From the NCBI RefSeq assembly GCF_910592395.1, contig NC_088313.1:684501-748500 (forward strand): a DNA stretch of 64,000 nt, written 5' to 3'. The notes under the pieces were generated by a model that was not told the origin of the DNA, made no database searches, and worked only from the letters and a program-made list of their open reading frames with translations. Each line of letters opens with the position of its first letter. Position 1 is the first letter of the stretch. The stretch is from Lineus longissimus. Lineage: Eukaryota > Nemertea > Pilidiophora > Heteronemertea > Lineidae. A program made the position numbers and the translations under genes. Positions 24,713 to 62,940 of the stretch are shown here, in pieces.

Positions 24713-27056
24713 ATGGCCTGGTACAAAAATGCCAGCAAAGTCAAGGGCTTTCTTTGCGATATTTCAGGGGTCCTTTTCGATGCTGGCCCTGGTGGAGGAA
24801 GTGCAATAAAGGGATCAGTTGAGGCGATCAAAAGGTACATTGCATTTGGGATGTTAGGCATCTCGATCGCTACAAAATGCGATTGCGATTGAAAAGCACT
24901 CCACTTCGTGGGGCCATCTCAAGAGTCTCAGACTCAGAGAGACAGACAGCCAATGTCATTTTAATAAAAGCGGGCAGGGTATCCTGATTAAAAATAATAC
25001 GCTTTGAAAACTGATTGCAGTTGGGGTGTTTAATCAAACTACTAGGGCTCCTGGACCTGGCGTCATGTGAGGACGCCTTCAGTTCCAATGGCTGCCTGAT
25101 GCTTGTGAGTTTGATATTTTGAATAGTTTAGCAGGTCTGGTCTATCTTTCACAGATTAAAGGATGCAGGTGTACCAATTCGATTTCTCACCAATGAGACC
25201 ACCTGTACTAGAGAGGCTCTAGTCACACAGCTTCGGGCACTCGGCTTTGAGATGGAAACTAGTCAAGTCATCACACCAATACCTGCTGCTGTCAAGGTTC
25301 TGAAGGAACGGAATTTACGACCATTTTATGTTGTCCATAAAGGTGTGTTTCATGGATAAGTTTTGCTGCATTTTAGAATTGATGCAGCAACAATCTTTTC
25401 AATTTGGTAGCTCTTGAGAAAAATTACTGATATAATTCACAAAAGAAAGCAAAAAGGATGTGTCCACAAATGTTCCCCAAAGAGGTCTGTACATCAGTAC
25501 CCCAATTTATTTTTCAGATGCACTACCAGACTTCGCAGGAGTTGATACCTCAAATCCCAATTGTGTTGTGATGGGAGATGCACAGGAATATTTCACATAT
25601 GAGAGGTTGAATGAAGCACTTGGAATCCTCATGAACTTAGAAAATCCAGTTCTGTTAGCTTTAGGAAAAGGGTGAGTGAATTTGAAACAGTATGTTGTAC
25701 AGTTTTATTATTTTCCAAATGTCTTACGGTGCATGTCATGTTACACCTAACTTGGCTAAATCATGACCAACACACTAGATGTCACCAGACTTTCTTTCCC
25801 CCTTCAGACGATACTACAAAAGTCACGGGACATTGTTTCTGGATGTTGGTGCTTTTATGAAGGCGATGGAGGTAAGGTTATTACCCAGGCAGGTCTTGGC
25901 AAAAGAGGCCTCTTATTAGAGCACAAAGGAAAAAACGGTGCCAGTAACGGAATCCCAGAGGTCAAATGGCATAGATGACCTAAATCAATGTCCCAAATAG
26001 AGAGGGATTCTCTCTCCCTTTGTTGTTAACACCTTCAGCGCCGAACCACGTAGATCTACGTGACCCAAATCCCCCCTTGAGCTCGTGGACTTCATGAAAG
26101 AACTACGCCATCGCCATCTTCAGGGCAAAGTAGGAACTGAAGCGACCGTTTGGTCTTTTCAGTTCCTACTGTGCCCTGAAGATGGCGATGGCGTTGTTCA
26201 GAACTTCAAATGACTTCATGAAAGAACTACGCCATCGCCATCTTCAGGGCAAGGGAGGAACTGAGAGCGCTGAAAAGACCGTTTGGTCTTTTCAGTTCCT
26301 ACCTTGCCCTGAAGATGGCGATGGCGTAGTTCTTCCGTGAAGGCCGTGAGTTTCCGATAACCAGCTCAAAGGGGAGGGGGAATTTGCGCCACTTAGATCT
26401 ACGTGGTTCGGCGCTGAAGGTGTTAATTGGATATTATTGAAAAAATACTTCTTTTCCAGTATGCGACAGGAATAGAGGCTGAAGTTGTTGGCAAACCATC
26501 CAAGACGATGTTCTTGACAGCAGTGAAAGATCTTGGACTGGACCCTGACGATGCATTGATGATTGGTGACGATATCGTAAATGATGTAGGTGGTGCTCAG
26601 GCAGCAGGCCTTCGGGGACTACAAGTTAGGACAGGAAAGTTTAGGTAAGGAACACTGTGGTAGTGACTTGGTTGGAGTTGGCAAATTAGACAGCAGGATT
26701 CAGCATCAAGCATGGTTAGTCTTGGTGGACGTCATTGGGAAAAACATATCGAATCTTATTCAGATTGGCAGCTATGGATTTGGCAGCCACAGCCACTCAT
26801 TGCTGTACTATGCTAAGAATCTAAAAAAATCTAAATCTTTTATTTCTACTTTTTGAGTTGCCAGTCCAAGGAATCGCATCACAATAACCGAGTTTTATTT
26901 AAAATCGCAGTGATTAACACTTTCATCAGAACTCTTTTTGACTTATATTTTATTAATTTCTTCAGGCCATCTGATGAGACCCATCCGCCAGTGAAACCTG
27001 ATGGCTACGTGGACAACTTAGCAGAGGCTGTGGACCTTTACCTCAAACATCGCTAA
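24713..27056 (+). CDS. LHPP: LHPP-like HAD phosphatase, 6 exons
   Basis: Exons: 24713-24834, 25155-25342, 25518-25671, 25808-25871, 26460-26644, 26966-27056; 804 nt, 267 aa (human LHPP 270). All GT-AG, phases consistent. It is the phospholysine phosphohistidine inorganic pyrophosphate phosphatase of the haloacid dehalogenase superfamily, a cytosolic Mg-dependent hydrolase of P-N bonds and pyrophosphate. Visible motifs: I, CDISGVLFD with nucleophile D16 and Ser at +2 as in LHPP; II, FLTNET (T53); III, GKP (K188); IV, MIGDDIVND (D213, D214). The segments DTSNPNCVV, LQVRTGKFRPSDE and DGYVDNLAEAVDL are near-identical to human LHPP and separate it from HDHD2. Start ATG context is AATAATGG. A 393-bp piggyBac-like MITE lies in intron 4. 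Head-to-head with FBXO41. Confidence 0.96.
26030..26422. mobile_element. piggyBac-like MITE with TTAA target duplication
   Basis: A 393-bp element in LHPP intron 4. It starts CACCTTCAGCGCCG and ends with the complement; the outer ~33 bases of each end match at 32 positions. It is flanked by TTAA at 26026-26029 and 26423-26426, the target duplication used by piggyBac-type transposases. Inside are two tandem hairpins, 26100-26200 and 26224-26332, each with long arms carrying ACGCCATCGCCATCTTCAGG. There is no transposase frame, so it is non-autonomous. Confidence 0.85.
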
Positions 27057-27110
27057 TATTGCCTGCTATATAATCTATGCTATATAATCGATTATTTCTT
27101 ACTTAATAAT

Positions 27111-27116
27111 AATAAA
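27111..27116 (+). terminator. LHPP poly(A) signal candidate
   Basis: AATAAA 55 bases after the LHPP stop codon, followed by a GTGTTT/TTCTTGTTTG T/G-rich stretch 25-60 bases on. This gives a very short 3' UTR. Confidence 0.55.
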
Positions 27117-30100
27117 TGGTAAATCATGAAATGGTACTACAGAAGTGTTTCATCAATTTCTTGTTTGAACAGAATTTCACCAATGGATACTAATGCCTGA
27201 CTCTGTTACTATAAAACCTGCCAAGAGCTGTCACAACTTTCAGCACGCTTACTTTTGGGATGAATTCCATTACAAGATGTACTGTTGTGTGCAGTTGTGA
27301 TGGCTTCTGTGAGTGGTTTGTCCATTGATTTGGGGATGGGATGGCCTAGCAACATGTATGAATCACCACCTCTCATGTAGGAAGTCCAGGACCAGGAGAG
27401 CTGGAGCTGCAGAGGCCCCCCCCCCCCCCGCTCCCATTTGCTTTTTGTTTTTCCAAATCCCTGGTGAAGACATTTCATGATCGTGAGACATTTCAAAAGG
27501 AGACTGCCTTCTTATGCACCAACCAGCCTGACGTTTAGTGTGCTCAAATGTTTGCAGATGGCAGCACTGTGTTTCTTCTATTGTCAATGAGTTGGGACAA
27601 TTTTTAGTGTCATCAATAGTAGCCGAAGACACCTGGTGGTGTGACAGCAAACTATGAAGAGACCATAACTGTGGTGACCAATCATGGCTACAGAGTTATC
27701 TGTATCAAACTCTCATCGCATGCCTATGTCCAGCCCAATGAATCAATATACTTAGGGCTGATGAGACTAAGTCGGTAGTGAGACTATACCAGAGAAACAT
27801 GGTGATCATCTCATATCTCTCAGGGAATAAACTGCATTCCTTAGTTACACTGCAGCAGTTAACAGAGTCAAAAGACATTACGTCCCATACCAGCATTTCA
27901 GCGCTCTTACATCCAATCACAAACACAAAGAATGAAGAAAACACAGATATTTTGAAGATTATATAATTTACTGGATGATGCCATGAAAATGTACAGGATG
28001 ACATGTTTTTATGACAATTATGAGGAGACACGAAAACAGTTACAATACAACAGTCAGTAGCTTAGAAATGTACTGTTGGGTGGATCACGTCAACTCATCA
28101 TGGACTGCCATCTCTCTCAAGGGGCGATGTATTTTGTGGTCTGAATATCTAAGAGAAGCTACACACCAGAATATCAACCAGGCACCAATTATCTTTTAGA
28201 TGTGACGCACCAAAGAACTCATCATCATCATCATCATCCAGACATCTGCTAATGTCAACAGTGGCACCGAACATCAGATTTGGTGTGCCCAGACCACAAC
28301 ATTAAAACACTGAGAAGGCTGGCTCCATAGCCTTGAAGTGGGGTACCCTTGAGTCAGTCTGGCCAAGGTTATATTAGTTCATACAAGTTGGTTTGTGGTT
28401 ATCACATCACTTTCACAGGCAACACCAAGGACTAGCACAGTGGCTAGCAAATGTCTGTGAAATTCTGTGCGGTCACCACCAACATGTTCAGTGAGACAGA
28501 CCTTCAGAATCCAACAATCTTCAAGGGGCGAATACTCTTAAGAGAATTTTTATTGACACAGCCATTCTTGATACAATTTGTAGAACTGGTTTACAAATAG
28601 TGCAAGTTATTACGACTAGATGATGACTTAGGTGACACATACTAAAATGCATTTTGTGGAAGAAACCAGCCCAATCTGGTTGCAGTTGACGACGTACACT
28701 ACAACTTCGTGCTGCAGCCATAATCTGTAACCATGACGACCACAAACAGCAGGTTGTGATGGAAGATGTTCATTCTGAGACCTGCAGAATTTCATACAAA
28801 ATTCACGCCAAAGAAAAAGTAATAAAGTTAACAACAACTTCATGTAAATGTCAGTTAGCGATTGTGAGATGGCAGAAGAATTCTGCGTATCATAATCGTG
28901 AAATTTTCAAGTGCGTTTTATTTCCCAAACTTTGAACAAGACTTGGATAATAAATGAGATTTTAGTAAACTTGTCTTTGCTTTCATTAAGCACTGAAATA
29001 AGTTATTTTCTACCCTACTTTATTGTACACAGACAGAAAATACAGGCTAAACTGGTACCACTTTAAATATTATGATTACTTCAAACAAGACATACTGGGT
29101 ACATGGCCACAGGAACCCCCAGGAAAAAATCTCTCAAACCATAAACCCACCATGGGGAAGTATGTGGCCATCCTGACCCTCACCCCATTATGCTGAAAGC
29201 CTAAGTACTCCACATGAAGTAGTTACACGTACAATGTAATTGACTCTGCGTGGCACCAATATTTGTACATAAAAATGTCCTACACATAAAATAACTCTTA
29301 TTACAATTTGAGTTCTGACTGCCAGCGGACATGATTTAGACCGTGAAAACCACTAAGTACAAAGGTCAAGTTTTGTTTGTATCAGATGGCCACAAAAATG
29401 AGATGAAGTACATGATAAGTCTGCAGTCATATCTTATGTAACACAATGCCGAATATTTTCAAAACTTTATAGACACAAATCATTTACATTATCTTACAGT
29501 TTAAGTTACAAATGTTCCATCAAGATGACAAATTTTACACAAACCTGTCATGATTAGAATGGAAGCTGGACCCTCTAGATAATTTTGGTACCATTATATA
29601 TTTCAACATTAAGTACAACTCGGGGTAACACCGAAATTCAACAACTGAATCCTAGGTAGTGAGTAGTAATATAACATCACATATAAATTTTGCTACACAG
29701 GGCGTTTCGAAAATAGACCATCAGCTCCACAAAAACCAGCACTTGGGCGAGAAAACAGACAATTTACACTTTGGCACTTTTTTGGTGTGAGGTTTGAACC
29801 CTTTTAGGCCTTTTTTGCTAGAAGTGACAACCCCCCATCAAATGGACTGTAGTGTAAAAATTTAGATCTGCAACTGATGAGCCAAGTTGACCCCCAGGAC
29901 AATATCATTTTTTGATACACCCCCTATAGCAAATCCTCAAAAAAAAATGTAATCCCATTAAAGCAGTCTGTATATAAACTGACTCACAATGCTTCAATTC
30001 TTCCCCAGTTTTCACCGGGGAACAAACTACAGCATGATAAAAATACATCTTCTAAATTCTACCGACATGTACCCTTTAACAATATAGAGCTACACTTCTG

Positions 30101-30336
30101 TAAAAGTGCAAAATTGAATGAGGCAGTGGTAAGTCTGAATAAGTAAATCAACCCTCAGCACACAGACTTCTAATGGCAGAAAAGTCGCATAAAAAGATAC
30201 GGCAACGGGACCAGTGAAGCATTGTGGTCTGGACATTAGGAAACAACTCACTGCAATTAAAAAGTCTAAAAGGTCTATCACTTCCTCACAAGGTCTCCTT
30301 TATAAACTCTAGAGGATTTCACCCAGGGAGGAAAAT

Positions 30337-31229
30337 GACATAACTGATCCCAACTAGGCAATATTGGTGAGCAGATAGCCCGAGCAGATACCGGCTCTAT
30401 GACATATCTGATCCCAACTAGGCAATATTGGTGAGCAGATAGCCCGGGCAGATACCGACCCTATGACATATCTGATCCCAACTAGGCAATATTGGTGAGC
30501 AGATAGCCCGAGCAGATACCGGCTCTATGACATATCTGATCCCAACTAGGCAATATTGGTGAGCAGACAGCCCGGGCAGATACCGGCTCTATGACATATC
30601 TGATCCCAACTAGGCAATATTGGTGAGCAGATAGCCCGAGCAGTACCGGCTCTATGACATATCTGATCCCAACCAGGCAATATTGGTGAGCAGATAGCCC
30701 GGGCAGATACCGGCTCTATGACATATCTGATCCCAACTAGGCAATATTGGTGAGCAGATAGCCCGGGCAGATACCGGCTCTATGACATATCTGATCCCAA
30801 CAAGGCAATATTGGTGAGCAGATAGCCCGGGCAGATACCGGCTCTATGACATATCTGATCCCAACAAGGCAATATTGGTGAGCAGATAGCCCGGGCAGAT
30901 ACCGGCTCTATGACATATCTGATCCCAACAAGGCAATATTGGTGAGCAGATAGCCCGAGCAGATACCGGCTCTATGACATATCTGATCCCAACAAGGCAA
31001 TATTGGTGAGCAGATAGCCCGGGCAGATACCGGCTCTATGACATATCTGATCCCAACAAGGCAATATTGGTGAGCAGATAGCCCGGGCAGATACCGGCTC
31101 TATGACATATCTGATCCCAACAAGGCAATATTGGTGAGCAGATAGCCCGGGCAGATACCGGCTCTATGACATATCTGATCCCAACAAGGCAATATTTGTG
31201 AGCAGATAGCCTGGGCAGATACCGGCTCT
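30337..31229. repeat. 64-bp minisatellite, about 14 copies
   Basis: Head-to-tail units of 64 bases with the core GATCCCAACTAGGCAATATT and ACCGGCTCTATGACATATCT. Copies differ by single bases (CCCGAGCAG or CCCGGGCAG; ACTAGG, ACCAGG or ACAAGG), and variant ACAAGG is confined to the 3' copies. One copy near 30640 lacks bases in GCAGATACC. The open frame at 31036-31236 is a product of the repeat, not a gene. Confidence 0.95.
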
Positions 31230-34200
31230 GCTGCATGCTTTAACGACCAAGCAATCTGTTGTTATCAATTGGTGGACATCAACATCAACACTACTTCCTT
31301 GTCAGTGTCTCATACCCATTTGCTGTCATAAAACCAGAGAACCACGGCACTGTTTCCACCACACAGCCGTGGTGCATGTTTGGCAAACATTTCATTTCCT
31401 TGTTTTTAAAAAAAATAGCAGGAGTAACTTTGATACATACATCGCACCACAAAGGCTAAAAAAATATCTCCTAAAAAGTAATAAAATACAACAATGCTAC
31501 AACAATGGATCACAATAATTGACATCAACAATTCATTGATGATGCCTGGCAAAGCAAATAAACAACAGAAATGGAAGGAAAACAACTTTCTTTCTTGAAA
31601 CTATCTTTTCTGGAGATATATGGAAACCAGTGCGGCGATTAAATTCACATCCTGGTTAGGAACTGCCAGAAATAAACAATAAACTCACTGAACTGCAAAG
31701 GATTCTAGTCTAATTTTTTCATTTCCGGCAGCCCATAACTGGTACCGGTACATGAATCACCACAACTGGAACCAAAGAAATACTGACGCCAAATCTTAGA
31801 AGTATAAACTTTAAAACATGTGAGGTATAGTTTAAGCCAATTTTTGTATTATATTCTATCGAGATTTAAAATGCTGAAGCATACTTTAGAAATATTCACA
31901 CAAGCTAGTTTGATTTTTTTGCCAATTTCCTTATCAACTTTATAATATTCGTGTCTAAGGATTTCTAGAGAAAATGAATAGTCAGTCAGATATATCTTGA
32001 GAATTGAGAGTATTTTCAAAGAAGTGCAAAGAAAGGAAAATCACAAATTTGTCAATTAATTAATTCTGTTTCAACGCTCAGTCGACTTGAAACTTGGCAA
32101 CGACAGTCATGTGAAGCACTTAAAGCCTTTTTCAATCAAAGTTGTAATGTCATTATTTTTCATGATGATGCAGATATAACAAGCCATTTATCATGAGTTA
32201 AGGGTTAAACTTATGCCACAGCCTTCGCCATCATGATACACAATAAAGCAGATTATTTTTCAATCGACAGTTCAAGATTTTCCTGAGCACTTGAGCAAGC
32301 ATTTTGGATGGAAAGTGATATCATCAGGCCAAGGAAAGAGATGGAGAAATTGATATGACCAAATTTTATGCATTTACTATATGTCAGAGGAAAGTGTAAG
32401 GTTATAACCCAGTTCATCAGTAAGCCCTGTCATGATTTTATTCGCAATAGCTTCCGTTATGTTCTATCTTTATTCCAACTCAAGTCTCCTTTTGAGTTTT
32501 TCAAAATCAATTCAACACTGCAGCGACATGGGGACACACAAGACCAGCCAGAAGTGATTATGCATTGCTGTAACTCAAATCAAAGAATGCACAACTAAGA
32601 TAAGAATAGACAGACTTTTCGTGATTTATATTTAAGTGTCTTTTGAAGAGGTAAGGGGGTGTTGAGTTACAGCACATGAGAAACACCAAGGTCAGCCTGA
32701 CTAAGGAACACCCAATCATCAACCACCTTCCAGCTTATTCTGTAGCAAAATACACAAAGTGTACAAAATTCACACGAGTAGAAAAATGACATTTTTGATT
32801 TTTAAGATAACCAGCTTGAAATAGCAGAGACAACATCAGCACCTAACATTCAATAACAATGTTTCAAGGTTATCTCACAAGGTATTTTAACAGCAATGTC
32901 ACACCCTACCAGGCGCCCAATAGATAAGTACCTAATTATAAGAGAATTTACAGTTACCTAAAATTCGTTTTTCCATTAAAACTGAAGTGGTCAGCCATAC
33001 TGTGTTGACAGGTTTAGGCCAGTCAAGCGGTGCCTCAAACACAGGCCTATTACTTGTAAAAGTGGCCTGTTGTTCAGGCACCCACTGGCCCGTAAAAACT
33101 GGTCGACACAGTAGGGGAGAAGCAATCACAGGACTCCTATAGAATCTGATACGGTTGAATGTGGCACTGTCAAATTCTCCACACGTCAGACACAACATAT
33201 AAGAGTGATTGCCAGTGATCTGTTTCAACTTGTTCGCAACTCAAAAAAGCTTTAAATATCAGGACAGCGTCATCTACAGCAAAAGGCCAAGCTTCCCAGA
33301 AGATGGCTTCGAGTATTTTTCATCGCACCTTCAATATGAAACAACTGTATACCGCACAGCTCTCAATCAAGCTGCCAAGATGATATGACATCCATACTGG
33401 GATTACACAAGTGGCCAACGCTGCCTCAGTCAGTTCTATAAAGGTGTCAACAAGTGCAGAGAACAGGGAGCCTTAAAAGCTCAACAGTAGACCATTGGAC
33501 TGGCAATCCAAAGGACTGTTTGAATAATTGTCAGACAACGGAATTTTCTGTACTTATAACATCCTCACCAACATTCAACCACTTGATAGCTATGGTGAGA
33601 TCATCATTGAACATACAACAGAGCGCACCTCCATCGACACAGCCCCCTCAGGTGCAACAGCCACAGCTAGAAACTTAAGTGTGAATATAATCCTGATAAC
33701 TTGATGAATAACCTAAGTTAGTGCTTCACCAATATTTCCTGCGACTTTCGATGTACAGTTGCCAAAAAGTAGCCAAACTAACTGGAACACCAAACTGCAT
33801 CCATCTTAGTTCCAGCACGATCGAGGGAGCCTATCAGTAAGTACATACACACTATGGTTGATGAAACGGCACAAACCACCTCTCACCTTATTCTTACAAT
33901 GAACATTTTATACAAAGGGACTGGCGAGTTTGGGAAAAATAGACTTCCACAACAAATATGAATCAATTTAAACAGAGCCACCGACCAACCATATAGAAAT
34001 TACTAACACACCATTTGGCTTTGATTTTCATTATAAACAGGGGCGTTTGACTAGATCTCATGGCAGCTTTGAGTGAATCAGACCAGTTTCTTGTCTTTTT
34101 AAAAACAAAACTGCTAGCGAGGTAAAATACGCTTTCCTCATTCTGCAAGTTACACCAAACTGATGTTAAAAATGCTGTCCAGACTTCATTGACCACATGC

Positions 34201-35630
34201 AAGGACCCTATGTGCAGTGACTCAACCTCTAAGAGTATCCATCAGCTATTGAATCAACACCTTGCAGGTAAAGATGCACAGGCCATGGCAGAACATGCAG
34301 ACACTCTGCACAATGATAACTTTGACCAGGACGTTGTCTAAAAGTGTCGGCCAAATTGTACAAGTGTAAGAATCAGCTAACTAGGCACTTTCCACCAGTA
34401 CCTACATACGTTTGGCCTGTCCCGCTGAAAGTCTTTTTGAAGTTGTATATTAGTGACAGCCTTGATGTATTATGGTACTCATAACAGCACTTAAGTATTA
34501 TTACAGCAGTAATAGCACTTAAGTATTATTACAGAAGTAAGAGCACCTATTTATCATTCCAGTATGAGTGTAACTTGCAGCGAATGCATTTCCACTGGTC
34601 AAACACATCCATCAGAAAAAAGGTACCAGCCACAAAAAGGAACATTTAGAAATCTTTCTGTGCTCAGAATAACTGGATCTGAATAACTATCCATAGCACT
34701 GTACATACCATGTCAACAATTATAAACACTGACCAGCAGGGCTGGAGGCGAGTATGTTACAGGACACAGCCGTGTCAGTAAGTCTAGATTCAATACAACC
34801 GTTCTCTCATATTCCATGTTGATCCAACGTCTTGTCGCACCAAGAGGTGCATGTGATCCTCTGCATGTGTTCAACACCACAGCAATCTCGATATAAGTCT
34901 AGTTTCAATGGAACCGATTCCATGTTGATCGTCTGTCACACCACGAGGCAAATGTAATCCTCTGCTTTTCGTCCATTTGCAGCAAAATATATCGCCAGTC
35001 TTTGTTAGATACAGACTAGTAGCCACACACTCATTTACACAAGTTTTCTCAAACAGTGGACTGAGGCACATCCATAGCGTATCAACTTGCCAACTGATAA
35101 TCCAAATCCGTTTTTCCTGTAGCTAATCCATACACATTTGTAACCACAATTCTTTATTCATCCATAGTACCACTTTGGGTAGTTCTATACCACACTGGGA
35201 ACACCCCATAAAAACATTTATCCAAGTAAATCCCAGACAACTTCCAGAATGAGCGGGCGTCTGTCATGACTGTATTGCACATTATGTCGTAAAACGCATT
35301 GTCGGAACTAGTTTCAATCATGAACCAGTCAAGCGACCATTGAATGTTGGCCTCAGAACTGTCCGACTCCAATGATGAGACGTCCTGTCATGTCATCAAC
35401 AGATGAAACCTCCATCATCGTTTAAAAGTAGCTCCATGTCCAGCTTCGGCCGACGTCAGGCATTTGCTATCAGTGACTATGGTCCTGGTTCTGCAACACA
35501 TGAACACTAAAAATTATTTCATAATTATTGAGTTCACTCACAACATCAATGTTACAGGGAGTTCCCAAATCATCCTTTTAATGGACATTTCAAATGTGAC
35601 ACTCGACAAGATGGGGAACCAAGAGGTGAC

Positions 35631-36479
35631 GGGAGCCCAGCAACCTCTTGATCATCAGTCTGATTCTCTTCAACTGAACTACTGGGAGCCCAGCAACCTC
35701 TTGATCATCAGTCTAATTCTCTTCAACTGAACTACTGGGGGCCCAGCAACCACTTGATCATCAGTCTGATTCTCTTCAACTGAACTACTGGGAGCCCAGC
35801 AACCTCTTGATCATCAGTCTGATTCTCTTCAACTGAACTACTGGGGGCCCAGCAACCACTTGATCATCGGTCTGATTCTCTTCAACTGAACTACTGGGAG
35901 CCCAGCAACCTCTTGATCATCAGTCTAATTCTCTTCAACTGAACTACTGGGAGCCCAGCAACCTCTTGATCATCAGTCTGATTCTCTTCAACTCAGCTAC
36001 TGGGAGCCCAGCAACCTCTTGATCATCAGTCTGATTCTCTTCAACTCAACTACTGGGAGCCCAGCAACCTCTTGATCATCAGTCTGATTCTCTTCAACTG
36101 AACTACTGGGAGCCCAGCAACCTCTTGATCATCAGTCTGATTCTCTTCAACTGAACTACTGGGAGCCCAGCAACCTCTTGATCATCAGTCTGATTCTCTT
36201 CAACTGAACTACTGGGAGCCCAGCAACCTCTTGATCATCAGTCTGATTCTCTTCAACTGAACTACTGGGAGCCCAGCAACCTCTTGATCATCAGTCTGAT
36301 TCTCTTCAACTCAGCTACTGGGAGCCCAGCAACCTCTTGATCATCAGTCTGATTCTCTTCAACTCAGCTACTGGGAGCCCAGCAACCTCTTGATCATCAG
36401 TCTGATTCTCTTCAACTCAGCTACTGGGAGCCCAGCAACCTCTTGATCATCAGTCTGATTCTCTTCAACTCAACTACTG
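35631..36479. repeat. 54-bp minisatellite, about 16 copies
   Basis: Units of 54 bases containing GAGCCCAGCAACCTCTTGAT and ATTCTCTTCAACTGAACTAC. Variants TCAGCTAC and TCAACTAC for TGAACTAC cluster at 35990-36060 and again at 36305-36479. The unit length is a multiple of 3. Confidence 0.95.
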
Positions 36480-37676
36480 CAGCCCAATGATTTAGAGATG
36501 GAGAAGAAGGCCCCACATGGTGATCATACGAACAACTTGACAATTGATCAATTTGTTCATCACATATATATGCTATATCAGGGCCTAGGACAGCAGGAAA
36601 GTTCAGGCAAGTTGAGAAGGCTTCAAGACAGAAGGCAAATTACAAAGCAGGTATATTATGGCTGTATATTATAGACTCGCATGATGCTTGCCCAGTACTA
36701 AAAGTTTAGGTTGTTGTACACTAAGTTCTGCCCTGCAGCAATGTTAGCAGATCAGGAAAAGCTGACGGATGTTCTCTGAATTGTCAACATGTGTTGAAAA
36801 CCGATGCCCCAGTGACAGGAGGTGGAGTGAGTGATTTGGAGTTAGAAGTGAGGTTAGGTGGTGATGGTGGACTGGACGATAAATATGCTGCAAATCAGGT
36901 GAGGGTACTAGTTATATCATAAGAAATGAGTCCACTGACTGTCTCAATAATGTTATATCTCGGGTGCATAAGTCTGTGCACTTTACTCCCCCCACTAAAA
37001 ACAAACTAACATAGTCAATGGACTCTTTCATCCTGCAATACAAGTAGTAGTAGTAGTACCCCATTGGCAACATTGGAAATGCACCAAAGTTTTCTTGAAG
37101 TAACTAATGTATTAAGTTCAAGGAGGCATTCTCCAGTGCAGAAAAAGTTCTCTGAGATATTCCTACCTATATTTTAAAAAGACATCCTAATTTTATCCCT
37201 TTTTCACTGAAAACACACAAAATCACCCTTAGAATGAGGCTTGTGATTCAAACGTGACCAAGATTTTCACTGTATTCGTCATAGCCAGTGGCTGTTCATT
37301 ATCTTACTCACCACAAGTCACTTAACAGCAGTTCACTTTCAGACTCGATTGCTTATCAATAATGTTTTTTTTATCTCAGCCTCCAAAAGGAGAGGCTCTT
37401 CCAAACACAGAATGACTGGCTGCCATTATGGTTGCTTACACCGGTTCAAACCGATTCAAGGCTAAAAATAATGTTCTTATCAAGTTCAGAGCAGTTTCTT
37501 CAATAAACTTGATTGGAACCCAATCGTTTATCACTGATGTTCTGAAGGACCACAATGCCTTTTTTTCCAAATATCCAGTACTGGAAGCAACTCATTCTTT
37601 AGAAGTTAAATAACAGTGTTTTTCAATCTAATCTTTAAATTCATCGTTATTCCTCAGATATTTGATATTCTTGTCA

Positions 37677-62468
<24,792 letters not shown>

Positions 62469-62565
62469 AGATCCAGGAACGGATTATAAAGTCGCGATTA
62501 CGGGTCAGAACCCGACCCAAAACACGATTTTAATCCAAAACACAGGGTGTGGTGTTCGGGAAAAG

Positions 62566-62636
62566 CAATATGGCGGCTCGTGAGCTGAGGTCAGAAGAGG
62601 AGACCGTCTGATTGGTTGGATGTGCTCATGACGTCA
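62566..62636 (-). promoter_or_regulatory. GRK core promoter candidate
   Basis: Upstream of the GRK ATG (62468): a palindromic CRE-type TGACGTCA at 62629-62636, a CCAAT box (plus-strand ATTGG, 62611-62615) and a YY1-type ATATGGCGGC at 62569-62578. Order and spacing toward the gene suit a TATA-less promoter with initiation near 62560. Motif-based only. Confidence 0.5.
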
Positions 62637-62883
62637 GCGGGCACTTTGCACTAAAATGTGAATCTTCCTTAAGTGTCTTCACATCACTTTTTTGCCTTTC
62701 TTGCCAATTATCACAATTTTTGGAAAATGCTGGATTAACGAGAACATCATAATGAAGGATTAGTTGTTTTGGTTTTAATATCTAACTGACAAAGTAGTTC
62801 AGAAGATGCTGATGAAGCAATAAAACAAAGTCACAATCAAGACACGCCGGTACGCCTCGAAACAGTTTTCTCAATAGTGTAGA

Positions 62884-62940
62884 ACCTCTCTATTAAGGAC
62901 ACCCTCGGGACTGACCTTGTACTGTCTTTAATAGAGAGGT
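62884..62940. mobile_element. 57-bp MITE-like hairpin
   Basis: ACCTCTCTATTAAGGACA at 62884-62901 is nearly the reverse complement of TGTCTTTAATAGAGAGGT at 62923-62940, one mismatch, around a 21-base loop. The arm sequence resembles a dispersed element I recall from marine invertebrate genomes; a related AACCTCTCTAAAAGAGG occurs near 17233. Confidence 0.6.

Larger units (their letters stand above)
27117..37676. other. Gene-poor interval between LHPP and GRK
   Basis: No exon chain is recognisable on either strand. It contains a poly-C run near 27417-27429, a short (ATC)n near 28223-28240, a 64-bp minisatellite (30337-31229), a 24-bp duplication near 34495-34540 and a 54-bp minisatellite (35631-36479). 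Part may be GRK 3' UTR: minus-strand AATAAA hexamers occur at 35153-35158 and near 28547, but which is used cannot be told from sequence. Confidence 0.45.

Noticed and set aside
24713-27056. HDHD2 as the identity of the HAD phosphatase
   Set aside because: The start CDISGVLFDAG, the GKGRYYK region and the C-terminal DGYVDNLAEAVDL match LHPP rather than HDHD2.
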